Below are positions 35,151 to 47,868 of a stretch of 64,000 nt of DNA, one piece after another. The notes beneath the pieces are model-generated. The model made no database searches and had not been told where the DNA came from. It saw only the letters and a program-made list of their open reading frames with translations. The number at the start of each line of letters is the position of its first letter. Position 1 is the first letter of the stretch. A program made the translations under genes and the position numbers. Source of the stretch: Kudoa neothunni (Eukaryota > Cnidaria). The stretch is from NCBI GenBank assembly GCA_964304625.1, contig OZ199840.1, forward strand, positions 7,750,001 through 7,814,000, read 5' to 3'.

Positions 35151-38100
35151 ATGAGAAACACAAATCTAAATGATTTTATGGCGAATTTTAACCCGAAATA
35201 TATAAATGATGCCGGTAAAAATCCGCCAAATAACTCAAACATAAATCGCTTACCGACTATACAAGGTAAGGATGATTGGATTTTGCAGAATAGTGTTCAG
35301 TGCTTGACGTTGCTAATATTATTCTATATTATTTTAATTGTCGTCAAACATTGTTCACAATTGAGTGAATGTTTATTTATTTATGTAATTATTATAATGG
35401 TAGCTGATGGAAATATGAAAAATCCTTTAAACTACTACAACGCAAGCAGTGGAAATAATAGCAATAATATAATTTATCCAACAAGTATAAACAATTACAC
35501 TCTGCAGCAACAACAACAGCAGCAGCAACAACTACAACAACAATTGCAACAGCAGCAGCAACATCAACAACAACAACAACAACAGCAGCAGCAGCAGCAA
35601 CAACAACCAATTCAATTATTGAACCTTCAGTCAAATAACAAAAATCCCACTATTGTTGGCGGAATTTCTAACGCTAATCACCAAGATAATGCCTCTCATC
35701 CATATTACAATGCACCGGAAAATAGTCGCTACAATAGCGGTCCACTCTCAGGCATATTGTTATAATGTTCACAAAGAGAGTTTAACAAATTATCAATTTA
35801 GGTGGCAATATCGCACACAATAGGGCCTTAATTAATGCTATCCAGTCCAAGATTGCTTCGGTGACAGCTACCGCAGCTGCGGATAAATCAAATATTTCGA
35901 GTAGAAATCTAATTCAGTCCCAACAACTACCGCAGCAACTTCTAATGAGGCACCAAACCAAAGCAAACGATTCATCTGCCGAATCTGGGTGTTTTACTAT
36001 GAATATCAATCGCACCGCTCAAAACAATGATGGGAATGATTATCCCCCCGAAAATACCCAACATGCGGTGAACAAGTTGCGGAATTTCTTTTCCCAACTT
36101 ATCACTTTAACCTCACAGAAGCATTCAACGGATATAAGTAAAAAAGTGAAACAAGCTGTTGCGAAAGTTATTGTATGTTTTTATTTTATTTCTAATATAG
36201 TTAGGTCACAAGCTTAAATTTAGATGTTATAGTTAATCCCATATTTTTTGTCTAATTATAATGGGCCTAATTTGTGGTTTTTGTTTAATTTTAACTTTTT
36301 GTTGTTATAGAAATTTAAATTATATTAATTATTCTTTAATTTCAAATAATTAAATTAATGGGCACCTAATTTTATCTTTATAAATTGATAGGAAATATTT
36401 GTAATGAAATTTTTTAATACCCCCTTTAAAGACAACCATATAGATCTTATTTAAACTAATTTTTTATATAATTACATACCACACGCTTAGTATGTTGAAT
36501 TAAAAAATTAATTCCAGCGAGAAGTACGTTTAAATGAATGAACAATTACCATTGCTCATATGCCATTTCTTTGTTGAAACTATCATTTTAATAGCTATAT
36601 ACATTTGAAAACTAACAACTGAGCATTTAATAAGACAATTTTGCAACAATTAAATAAATATTAGAGTGGAAGTTTTTCTGTGGAGGAGTTTATCGCTACC
36701 GTAGCCAAACTGACTCATTGTGCGCCGGCTCAACGTGAAATGATTGATTTTATAAAGGTAAACCATTCACATCTTTTCGTTGTTAATCAAATGTGTTAAT
36801 ATACTTTATTATATTTTGTAGGTCACGTTACCTCATTTCCGTGGTATCGAGGAGTTATCCAACCTAGGTGCGGACACTAACAATCGTGCTCATCATCCTA
36901 CGAATGCTCCAACCCCATCGAGTAATATTAGTAATATTAATAATATTAGTGATAGCAACAACAACAACAACTATATATCAAAAATCTATTGCCAGGTAAC
37001 AATTTGAATACCACTAATATTGGGCTAACTGGAATGAGTTATACCAAACCATCAACACAACAAGGGGGCCTTGCTAATTTTTCCGATCGACAACCTGTGT
37101 CCAATTCGACACCTGTTAAATTATCTAATTTTAATAATTCACCAGCTGCTGCTACCCAAATGAAACCAATGACAGTACCTTCCGAAATGTCCGCAGCGGC
37201 GGCAACAACTATGTATAATACAATGGATAATGTGTCGACTAATTCACCGAGCAAATACAATTATATGCTCTCATCTAACAATGTGTATTCGGTAATTTGT
37301 GTTTACACAGCAGTGTAAATGAGATTGTTTAATTTTTTATTGCTGTGATAGAAAACTCATCGTAACAGCACAAATGCGACAAATTCGACGAATGCTGTGA
37401 AACAAAATTTGGACTCCATGATGTTACATTCGAATAAATTCACTAGTCAACCACTAAACAGAAATAATCCTAATTTTATTGAAGGATCTTCAGTCACTAC
37501 AAACAGAAAAACCACAACAAACGAACCCATCAATATTAACAATAGAAATAAAAACAAATCTATCGAAACTAATGAGCCTACTATTCTGGATCTCAAGAGA
37601 AAATCATTGGATCCAACCTATTCAGCTGCTAATTCCACCCAACGTAGACAGTAATTTTCATTTGTTCTGTTGTTGGATGAAATACAGATTTATAATCCAA
37701 GGAAAAAATCTAAAAATGATAAATCAAACTGTGGTAACGATATTTCTGGACGTGATGGGAATTTTGTGTCTTTGGAGGTAATTTTCGATTTAATTTCTAA
37801 AAATGGTCATAATATGTGCGCCTTAGCATGAAAATCTCCCACCGAATAGTATTTTCATTAACGAAGCCAATTTGAAACATCTCACTCACAGTGAGGATCA
37901 ATTGTTTTTTGATATCAAACACGTCACCCAGCAAATACTACCAATAGGTTAGTGATTGTGTTTTCTGTTGTCAGTTTTAAGTGATGTGAATATTTAGTTA
38001 GGAATTTCGGGTCGTTAAATGTGAACATAGAGGATATGTCTGTGTTCTGTTCATTACTTTCGCATGCTGTCGAACGTCGCCTTAGAACCTTGTTGGTGGA

Positions 38101-38905
38101 CGTTTCCAAGCAGGTTCATCAACGCGTTTTCACATCCACCACCAAACCTGTATTATTCGTTTATTATTAATATTATTGGGGGGTAATTTTTGAGAAAAAT
38201 TAGAATCGCCATAAACGAGTTGATTCCACAATATTGTCACAATATAATTTTTTGGATGAGGTGGCCATTCTTAGCGCCAAAAAGAGTAAGCTTATGGAAG
38301 AAGAAAAAATGATTTCTCTCTCAAAAGTATTATCGCCCTTTTGTGGCATTTCTAATTATTAACTTTAAGTCCAAAAACAAATTCGAATCTCCTGAGCAAC
38401 TGAAAATTAAAGAACGAGCTCGACAAGTATCCTTATTTTGTTTGTTGTGTAGTAATGATGTGTATCATACTTGTGTTTATTGTAGTATGTTAAAGACCAG
38501 GAAAAAATGCTAGCTACTCACGCTGCAAATGTTGCTGCAATGCAGGCTATCGGTGATAGACGTCGTCGGCCTTTCAATAATCCCAACGATCCCCAAAATT
38601 CAGACGCTCTAAACACCAGCGGAAACGGCCCTAACGCTGTGGTTAGTGGTGTTGATAATGGAATAAGTTAATAATCGATTTTTTTATTATTTTAGCCGAT
38701 TCATCCATCCATCAACAATAATACCCATCTTTTTCAAAATTCGTCCCCTTCTATTGATGTAACTGCTCTCAACCGATTTAAACGTTCCAAACCCAGACGA
38801 GTCACACAAAAACGAATCACTCTCAATGATGTTCAACTATACCTTGAAAATGATCCTTTTTCAAAATGCCAAGGATATTATTATGATTCGATCAATTTTG
38901 ATTAG
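35151..38905 (+). CDS. TAF4: TAF4, TFIID subunit
   Basis: TAF4 is the scaffold of TFIID and heterodimerises with TAF12 through a histone fold. About 13 exons give roughly 850-900 aa. The N-terminus is Asn/Gln-rich, with long Gln runs at about 35503-35610. The TAFH/NHR1 domain spans three exons (35802-36172, 36665-36757, 36822 on): NKLRNFFSQLITLTSQKHST, then SFSVEEFIATVAKLT and VTLPHFRGIEEL (human 'CKNFLSTLIKLAS...LPALRQL'). The C-terminal histone-fold region follows: VNIEDMSVFCSLLSHAVERR (human 'PEVVTLVSHATQEHLK'), SPEQLKIKERARQYVKDQEK, AANVAAMQAIGDRRRRP (human 'ANLTALAAIGPRKKRR'), and the end RITLNDVQLYLENDPFSK (human 'RVNLRDLLFCMEQE'). Introns are about 40-490 nt. The start at 35151 precedes a GTAAGG donor; an in-frame Met at 35058 is possible. 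The frame slips by one base near 36969-36988, at an A5 run. The exon 2 donor and the junction near 37650-37690 are uncertain. Confidence 0.9.
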
Positions 38906-41215
38906 TTTAACATTTATTTATCTTTTCAGTGTATATTTTGTAATTAGATCATATTAAATCATTTTTTATGGGTTATTTTTTGGCGTTCAAGCTTCAAATG
39001 AGTAATTTAATCAGTGGTTGATTGAGCGAGCGAGGGTGTGACAAAGAGTTACTTTTTTGTTACCATTTAAACTTATTTCTCCAACGAGTGTGTATTATTT
39101 ATATTGAAGATTGCATTTACATGCGAATCTCTTTATGTTTAAGTTGTTAGGACTGTACGTCAAATTATGAAAAAATTATATTTTTCAAAATGGCAGTATT
39201 TTTCTAGCAAAAAGATAAATGTATTGTTGTGATGATGATTTAATTTTTTGCTACAAATGAAAACCTAGCGCAACTAAAATTGAATTAAATTTAATCAAAT
39301 TGTTAAGTTATGGCTGACTGGCTGGCTGTATAGGATTAATACGAATATATTGAAAAAATTGTAATTAATTAAACGTCATTAATTCCTTATACTTCCGACG
39401 GGAACGCTTAACTCACTAAATAATCTCGTTTCAATGGGATTACTCCGTTCATTTCTTCTTTGACCCTTTCATGTCTGAATTTTGTTTGTGATCTGAATAT
39501 AATATATTTCGTAAAACTGGTTGGTTATAACTAATAATTTATAATTATAGGCCGTAATTTTCGAAGATTTTTTGTAAAAAATTCGACGTTTATTTTAAAA
39601 TTAGCGTATGCGCACAACAAAACTTTATTATCAAGCTCACTTTCACTGAAATAAACATAAATGAAATCTTCTATCAAATTTTCCGTTGGAATATAATATT
39701 TAAAACATCCTGATTCATTCAGATGCCTGATTAACCTTAAAACGCTTGAGAAAATTCATTAATTTGGAGAATCGTCTTTCCACGGCTGTAGTGTAGGTGA
39801 TAGCGGTATGTGTACCAAATTTTGGCCTACCCTAGACAATATGGAATACTTTAATTTGTCTATTCTCTAAAATCCGGGACCTATTATTTTATCTTTTTAT
39901 CATATTATCATTTTATCAATTCTATGGAGTTAAAGTTTCCACAACTCTTGTTGTAGAATTTCGCGTCGATCGACGTTAACAACTTTTGGTATATTTTCTG
40001 GGTCGATTTTCTCATTTTAATCTGTTCATTCGGCTACATAATTGTCAAATTGTCTTTTTTTCTGCCCATAATAAAACGAAAAATAATAGGCGAATTATTA
40101 CAAACTTAATCGAAAAGTATAGAAATATTTTAAAAATTTCGACGTTTAATGATTTTAATCAAAAGTTACGAACGCCAATTATAACGATTTAAAAGGTTAA
40201 AATTCTCAAAATATTTCTATCGACCATTATCATAAAATTAAGGGAAAATGAAAATTAAATAAAAACCTATTTTTATGTATTAACACCAAGTAAAATTTTC
40301 ACACTGTCTAAATAATGCATTGAAAATTTATTTTGTATCTGATTTGTACACCAAATAAATTAATCTATTCAAGTTAATTCTTCACTTTTAAAAATATTCA
40401 ATATCTGAAAATATGTACAACTTGCAAAAAAAGATACAGCAATTTGAGTTTTAGTATATATATTTTCAAAAATGAAGTAATTATATTATGTAGTCAAAAA
40501 TAAAGACAACAATGATTTAATAGATAATATACAAATAATGATCCTTTTAAAACTATTTTAAACTAAATCACAAACTTATACATAAATACTTATATATAAA
40601 AATAAATGTTCTTGAATTATATAAAATTATATTTTAACAAAAATCTCGATGAATTATGCCACAATGATGTTTAATATTAATTTCATTGTTTAGAATGGCG
40701 CTATTCTTAATTTTTGAGTGGTTTAAGTTAATACTATAATTTATTAAAATTATTTTTGGTTTGTTCTTAAATAATTAAAATTAGGTGTAACATTTTGGAA
40801 CAAATATTAAAAATAGAGTGCTTTGGAAATACAATTTTCCTCTTGTTTATTTAAATGAGCGTTAAGAGCAAACACATAGACTGCCATATCGTTTCGTTTA
40901 AGTGCATCATCTACGATTCGAACGTCTAAATCAGCTTTCCTTATTATTTCGAATTTAAGGGTAGGGAATCACATTAAATAATAAGCTTATACTCCAATAA
41001 TAACGCACATGACTGAGTTGAACATTTAACAGTGGAACAATTTTTTAAAAAGGCAAATATTCTAATCCGAAAGCCATAACGCTTTAAACTATGAACTCTA
41101 CCATCTCTATTATTTGTCCGCTACTGATAAATACGATAAATAATGTCAATAATATAATTTTCTTAAATACAAATATGGCTGAGATTAAACAAAAACAAAC
41201 AATAAAAATATAAAT
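38906..41215. other. Intergenic, holds dispersed repeat copy B
   Basis: Between the convergent TAF4 and NSUN6 genes there is only the repeat at 39551-40175 and featureless AT-rich sequence. The open frame 39986-40192 lies within the repeat and is not a gene. Confidence 0.5.
39551..40175. repeat. Dispersed repeat, copy B (short form)
   Basis: It starts GCCGTAATTTTCGAAGA and ends, inverted, with CGTAACTTTTGATTAAA. It shares several internal segments with copy A at 17671-19145, for instance GGTGATAGCGGTATGTGTA and GGCCTACCCTAGACAAT, in the same order. It lacks the middle of A that carries transposase-like text. At about 625 bp it looks like an internal-deletion derivative. Confidence 0.6.
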
Positions 41216-43038
41216 TCAAGAAGTACAACAGATTATTTTTTTAAATTTTGCAATGAAAAACCCTATCGTATCTTTTTCGATTAGTTCGGAAGAGGTAAAG
41301 CAATCATTGTTCTTATCAATGCACTGTAAGATGGGATCGAAACGTTGAACCAATTTTGATTGTTCAAGAGTTAGATTGGATTGCACTTTTACATCAGATA
41401 TATATGGAGTCTAAATTTTAAGGTTATCTAAATAACTACAATCTCAAAAATTACATGAGGAACTAATTGGATTATATCTTTGAATTTATGTAAAGCCCAT
41501 GCAACCAAGTTTTCATTCTCATCAAGAGTTAATGTACATGTGGAATAAACGATAAATCCATTTACTTTTGTGAGTCTCACAGCCTACACCAATCAGTAAA
41601 CCATTGCAATAATTGTTATATTTCATGGGAAAATTGAAACCGTTTCGAAAAGTTTTCTTTGCTGAGGTACAAAACTGCTCAACTGTTTCATTGAACAGTA
41701 TCTCGAAGTAAGATAGGGTCGTTGGCCTAGCCCAGAACAAGGTGCATCGAGCAACACCTTATCAAAAGTTTCAGCATTGAATGGTGGAGATTCCGTCAAC
41801 TTTTCATTGTCGCTATACAACTGGCAACTATCATACACATAAGCGGTAACGTTGGTCAAATTTTGGCCGGAAACAGTGTTGATAATTTTTTTCATTTTGG
41901 ACAAGGTTTTATCTATAGCAACAATTCTACCCTATTGAAAGTGGTTATTATTAGATAGCTGTTGTAGGTAGTTGGACTAATTTTCTACTTGGTTATTCAT
42001 CAATTGTGCAAGATGAGTCGTTTTACCACCTAAATAGAATTTAAATAGAAACCAGAATTTTATTTTTACCAGGCGAAGCACACATATCAAGAATGTATTC
42101 GTCTGGTTTTGGATCCATCACATAGCCAACGATTGCTGAGGGAAGATTTTGTGCGAATATCATTGAAGGATATTTATCAAAGATGGTGTCGAAATTCGGT
42201 TGGCAAACCAACGAATCGGTCATTCTTACGGCAACTCCCCTTTAAGTAATGTTGTTTAAATCCAACAAACCACAGATTTACTTTTCTAATTTATTGATTC
42301 TAACAAAAATCTCACGGCTATCAATAGTTAGAATTCCATTTCCTAAAAATAACTCCTTTGTGGGGTCAAATTTTCGAGCGCCATTAGTGCAATTATTGGA
42401 GATGTGGGCATAAACAGAGACTTCAGTATTTTTTCTTATATCTTAATTAAAATGGTATGATTTTCGATCCATTAAATTGATTGGCTTTAATACTTTTCGA
42501 CACCCCCATTATCCCTGGAAGAAATGCATTGGATCCCCGCAGTACAGAGTTTACACATCCTTTATCAATAAGTATAGATTCGTCTAATCTATATATAATT
42601 TATTTTCTGAAAGTAAGACACAAAATCCAATCGAATTTAGTTAAAACCTTTTTGGCACATTATTGAAGAACCCCCGAATGAAAATGATATCCTTAAATAG
42701 GTTACTGTTGGTTGAAATATGGAACCTACCGTCCCATTCCTAAGAATTTCGATTAAAAAATAACTGGACACACCTCCACACTTACATTCTTATTTATTTC
42801 TTCAATAATGTCTACTGCATGTTCAAGTTTGTAAAAACATGTATTCACTCTTAGTGTGGTTGTTAATGGAGGTGTATACAATATTTTGAAATCATTTAGC
42901 TAGAAATAAGTGCTAATCATGGTCGTCTTAATATTAACAAACGTCTTTTTGATTGTAAATAGACTTCAGAGCATTCTCTTCTACAGTGGAAAAAATTTGT
43001 TCATGGTTTGCTTCCAAATTAGCCACAAATTCATTCAT
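41216..43038 (-). CDS. NSUN6: NSUN6, tRNA cytosine-5 methyltransferase
   Basis: NSUN6 methylates C72 in the acceptor stem of tRNA-Cys and tRNA-Thr using S-adenosylmethionine (family knowledge). Several short-intron exons give roughly 430-460 aa. N-terminal part: MNEFVANLEANHEQIFST, then PPLTTTLRVNTCFYKLEHA. PUA domain (about 42630-42300): CVNSVLRGSNAFLPGIMG and FDPTKELFLGNGILTIDS (human 'CGNAVLRGAHVYAPGI', 'FDGTKVFLGNGI'). The Rossmann core begins FAQNLPSAIVGYVMDPKPDE and ILDMCASPG, continuing after an intron as GGKTTHLAQLM. The DAPCSGLGQRP motif carries the release cysteine, and VYSTCTLTLDENE carries the catalytic TC cysteine. The C-terminus is LVQRFDPIL to KDTIGFFIAKFKK (human 'KDSIGFFIAKF'). 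The key residues of an active enzyme are present. Start is the first of two overlapping ATGs. Exon edges were not all set. Confidence 0.92.
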
Positions 43039-46000
43039 TTATAATGCTGTTTGTCTATAGAAATTGGGATATTTTGTCATATCAGTTTTCCCAATATTTT
43101 TTACAATTTTGGAGGGTTGTGCGCTGGGTTATGTGTATAAATTGACGGTTTATCCTTAACACATGGCGCATGCGCACAAAAATTTTACATCCCCTTGAAT
43201 ATAAGTCTAATTTAAATTTTTGTTCTAAAAACGCAATAATTATTCGTAGGGAGTTTTTTTAATTTTTTGTTACATAAATGAAATCGTTAGTTAATATTTA
43301 TGAAGTATCAAAATAAATCCCCTTCTGCTTTGCAATCATAGATTATAATATTTTTGGGGATCTGATGCGTATTAATTGCTCAAGTTTTCATTATTTTAGG
43401 ACGCAATCTTACGTATTTGACAACAAACTATCTAAAAATAATGATGCTCCCGAAATTAACAAACTCTTAGAATTTTTAAAATAGTTCTTAGGTTTTATTT
43501 CAAGCCTTCTTTATTTTTATGACCACTTAGATATTAAATTGGGAAATTTTCTTGTTGATCCTCTCATCCTTTTCAGTATTTATTATTATTTTTATTAATG
43601 GCAATGGTTAGTGTAAGGGACCTGTTTAGTCCTTATATGCGATGCGAACTCTCCATTGTAACAAATAAGTATATCTACTAAAATATCACTTCTATTAAAA
43701 TTTTAATTGTATAAATACATATAAAATTAGTTAACTTTTTTCAAATTAAATAGATCACTTAATATTTTACCCGTAAGTTAAATAGATCAATTATGCGTTG
43801 ATAAAACAACCTAATAATTTAATACAATTTTAATTTTGTATACAAATGAAATTACTGAAGTCTTGGACGCGCTCGTCACTGACTGTAAATGGCAACATTG
43901 TGCACATCCACAAGGACAGATTCAATTAAACCCTCCTGCATATATGTTATTTACTAAGTTACATTTAATTGTGTTAAATATTTTTTAAACTTTGAAGCTC
44001 TATATGTTGAAGTTTAGAGATTTATTAAGTTACCGAAAATTTATTACTTTAGTAATTTATTAACACCTTTAACATAGCTATGTCACTAATTCGTTGTTAT
44101 TGAATGTAAGAAGTAATTTAAAACCACAAAAATTATCTTAGAGTAGATAATGGCGATAAAATCTTGATGTATTGTTTATTGACTACTAGTTTTCGCACCC
44201 ATAACCAAATTTGTTGCGTTCAAAATCGGATCAAAATCACAATGCAATCACGATGCCAAGAAAAATGCATCATTTTTCAGAGATGAGAGCTTTTGCTTGT
44301 TGTCTTGTTGTTGATCAAGGAAGAAGGTCGACGAAGTCTCTGAGAATTTAGGCATTACGAGGACCACATTAAATTTCTTGATTAAAAAATGTGGAATGAC
44401 TAATACACCAATTAAATCTACAGGAGGAGGGCGAGAAATGCTATTGTAACCTAGGGACTTAAACAGGACCTAATAAAGTTACTTTAAGACTATTTCACTG
44501 TGTCAATTCAAAGCATAATTAAAAAACTAAGGATCACAGTACACACGTCCATGGTGTGTAGGTGATTAAATAATTATACTACACTTCAAAAACTGATGCT
44601 ATTCTCTGTTAATAAGAATATTCCTGTTTTAAACAGGAGAGAAAACTTTACACTGTGTGGTAAACTGGAATCACCATCGATTCTAGATATCAATAATGTA
44701 GTTTTTGTGCACAAGAATCCATGTTCTTTTCACATGATGAGAAGTCGTAACAAGGTTATGCGATGGGGAATTCCAAACATAATGTTTCAAGCAGCAGAGG
44801 ATCAAACATAATGATGATTCACACAATGAACGAATTTAATGCTATTATATGTGAAGCTTTGCGTGACAGAATTTACGTAAATTTGGTCAAAAATATTTTA
44901 TCATATCTTCCAAATATTGTTGGAGATGATTAGATCCATGTTAGTTTTATTAAACTTACTCGTTTGCATCGTTTTATGACAGATTACCCTATGAAACTAT
45001 CCCCTGCCATTGTCTCCCTTGTTAATTCTTGCGGAGGTGAATTTTCCCAAATAAAGATAAATGTTAGTAGAAATTCTTCATTTAAAGGACGGGGCAAATC
45101 TTCTGGATAAATGAGAAATTTTTTTGATACGATGAATGAATACATCCTAAAAAGTTATTTTCAGCGTTTAGAGACATTCTTAGGTCAATCTTATTCTTTT
45201 ATGAATATCAACCATGATTAATATAGTACGAGATATTCTGGGTGGTTATCATTTACAGGAATGAAATATTCTCTTTTTGCTAGTAACGCTATTAAATAAA
45301 TAGAAAAAAATTCGTAATAAGCTCAAACTAATACATTTCGGGTATCGATCCATACACCGGTATAAGAAACTTACAAACTACAGTTAAAACGTGGAATAGA
45401 ATCGTTGCTTTAGAATTTCTATTAAAAATATTTTCTTTTTAAATGTGTAATCATCAAGGGGAGTATTTTACTAAAAAGACACTTTGGATTGCTGTTCTCC
45501 TAGATATTTCCAATTGAAGCTGGTTAGTTTATCTCTCAAATTATATAAGCTAGATTCGGAGAAAATTTGACTCGCTTTATAGGTTAAATAATGTGTATTT
45601 TCTTGTTATATTAGTAAAAAATTAAACCAACAATAATTTTCCATAAAAAATATGGTCTTGAATCGAATTAGATGGCAATATATTATTTTTTTTAAATTTT
45701 TATAATTTTAAAACCTACATGAGTTTTATAAGTGTTAAATAGAAATTTAAAATATGATTATTAATTTTTCTAATATTTATGTTTCTCTATTGTATATATC
45801 ACCATTATTATAATTATGTTTAATTTACTAGTTCAAATCTCGTAATTTGATTTATTAATAAGCCATCAATTTTGTTAAAAAATTCCGGCAAAAATGAAAC
45901 CCATAAAAATCTTTATAAATGTTCAAAATTATATTAGGAATATTGAGTTGAAATTCTACAGTTCGTAATAAATTCATATTTCAAAGATTTAATTTGTTTT

Positions 46001-47868
46001 GGCTGGACAAATATGATACGATGAGTGATTAGTTTTTCGTACCGACGACTCGTTCGTACTTTTAACAAGACGAAGATTTATGCTTCCTTAATTTTTTTAT
46101 AAAGATATATAATATTAATTTATAATAGAATGCATCAAATAAATGAAAAATTTCGTTATTTTAATTAATTTTTACTAGTTTGTACGTGGTTTTCGTACAT
46201 TTTTTCCGAGAAATTGCTTACGAATTAACCAATTTTTCGTAATAACTAAAACATGATCCACGAAAAAATAATAGAATTACTGAAATATATAAGGAAAATA
46301 TTAAATAATCATGTACTTCGATTCTTTGTCGTAGAGGGATGCCATAGCTACTACTGCTCATCACTTTATGTTGTCCATTACTTCAAAGTTGCACGGTATC
46401 CTAATTAGAAAAATCGAAATTATTTTATTCAAGATTGAACTGTATTTTAAAAACGGAAAAAAATAGGAAATTATTAACTATTAACTAAAGCCAAATAATA
46501 CAATTTTGACCAATAATGTGAGTTGTTATATTTATTTTATTATAAAATATACATGTGTGTGCTCCAAAAAGTACGAAAAATTGGCCATTGACCAGTTTTT
46601 CGTATATTTTTAACACCCCTGGGGATTGTGAACGTGTGGTTACCTACTGTAATTCTGTAGAATAAAGTATCTTACTGAATTACTAACAAATTAAACAACT
46701 GATTTTTTAAATGTGAGTAATACATTGTTTACTCATAATCCGATTTTACAAATTTCAGTTTTTATGACAGATACTGTTCAATCTAATTCAATTTAGAAAA
46801 AATGACGGCTGGACAACCTTAGTGATTTATTGAAGTTTTTGTTGGTTGATTTGACGACATCCAGTAGTACTCATGGAAATTGTTGAAAATCTTTAATGGC
46901 TAATGTTTTAGACACGCTCTAAGTAATATGAAGAGTTATATGAATCCACCCCAAATTTCTCGATAAAAAACATTTATGATTTATATAATAATTTGTCGAC
47001 CTCTAAAGTCAGTGTTCATTTATAATGCGTGGCAATTTATTGAGCTTATTGCTTGATATTTTAAAGGTATGAAAAGGTTTCGACGAGATAAAGATATTGC
47101 GGTTAACTTATACTCGAATGTAGTTTGATTTAATTTATATTTGATGAGATAAGGAACCAATTTCATTGAGGCAGAATTTACATAATTGGTAAGTATTATA
47201 AAAACAGATTCCAAGTTTATTGGCCTTTTCGAAACTGCTTAAAAACCACTCATTTTAATACTTAATCAACTCAGTGGGGATTCTCTAGAAGAATCAGTTC
47301 CTATAGAATTCAAGTTTTAATAAGTCTCATTTCAATTCTTGGGCATTCTTATAACAAATGGGCAGTGAAACATCATGGCGATAAATTATTACTAGATTTG
47401 AGATTCCAAAATTTACTGTTCTATCTCTACCCAAAATAAAGATAACAGTAGTGACGTTCCAATTAACGTACTCTAATGTGGATGGTTGTGAGTTTAAATT
47501 GTACTTATATGGTTTTCGGATTGTCACTGATCCAACTTATAATAGAAATCTAACGTTTGTTATCTTTGCTATGAATATCAAAATGTATTATATTTCAGTG
47601 GGAATCTTTTAAAAATAAATATTTCCATTTAGAATCATCCATAGCAAGGTGGAAGCTTTAATTGAATATTCCTGTTAACAACCGGATTTCTTCCCATGGG
47701 ATCAAATAGAACACGTATATTTGTATATAGGAATTTGTTTTTTTTACACATTCCAATAGACTTTTGCCAGCTACATTTTAAGCGTCTTTTAAAGAAAATT
47801 TACCACCAAGATAATTGTTGGATTTTAAAACAAATAAACAAAACCAGGTCTCAATTGTCGACAGGAAA
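43039..47868. other. Long intergenic region, two weak coding traces
   Basis: Mostly AT-rich. At 44596-44811 (+) an open frame (FTLCGKLESPSILDINNVVF...) is followed in another frame by MTDYPMKLSPAIVSLVNSCG near 44980; composition looks coding, but stops intervene and no family is recognised, so it may be an old transposon. At 47527-47327 and 47214-47020 (minus) two frames (NWNVTTVIFILGRDRTVNFG; NSASMKLVPYLIKYKLNQTT) also look coding, but no in-phase junction was found. A GCGCATGCGC palindrome with ACGGTTTATC at about 43145-43180 recalls the dispersed repeat family. Confidence 0.35.
46028..46612. repeat. Region bounded by TTTTTCGTA-type repeats
   Basis: The motif TTTTTCGTA and its inverse recur several times here and little elsewhere: AGTTTTTCGTACCGACG at the left, AAGTACGAAAAATTGGCC inverted with CCAGTTTTTCGTATATTT near the right, and GTGGTTTTCGTACATTTTT in the middle. 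It could be an unusual MITE or an AT-rich repeat array. No target duplication and no coding capacity were found. Confidence 0.3.

Noticed and set aside
35392-35634. Val/Ala-rich minus-strand frame
   Set aside because: It is the antisense of the TAF4 Gln tract.
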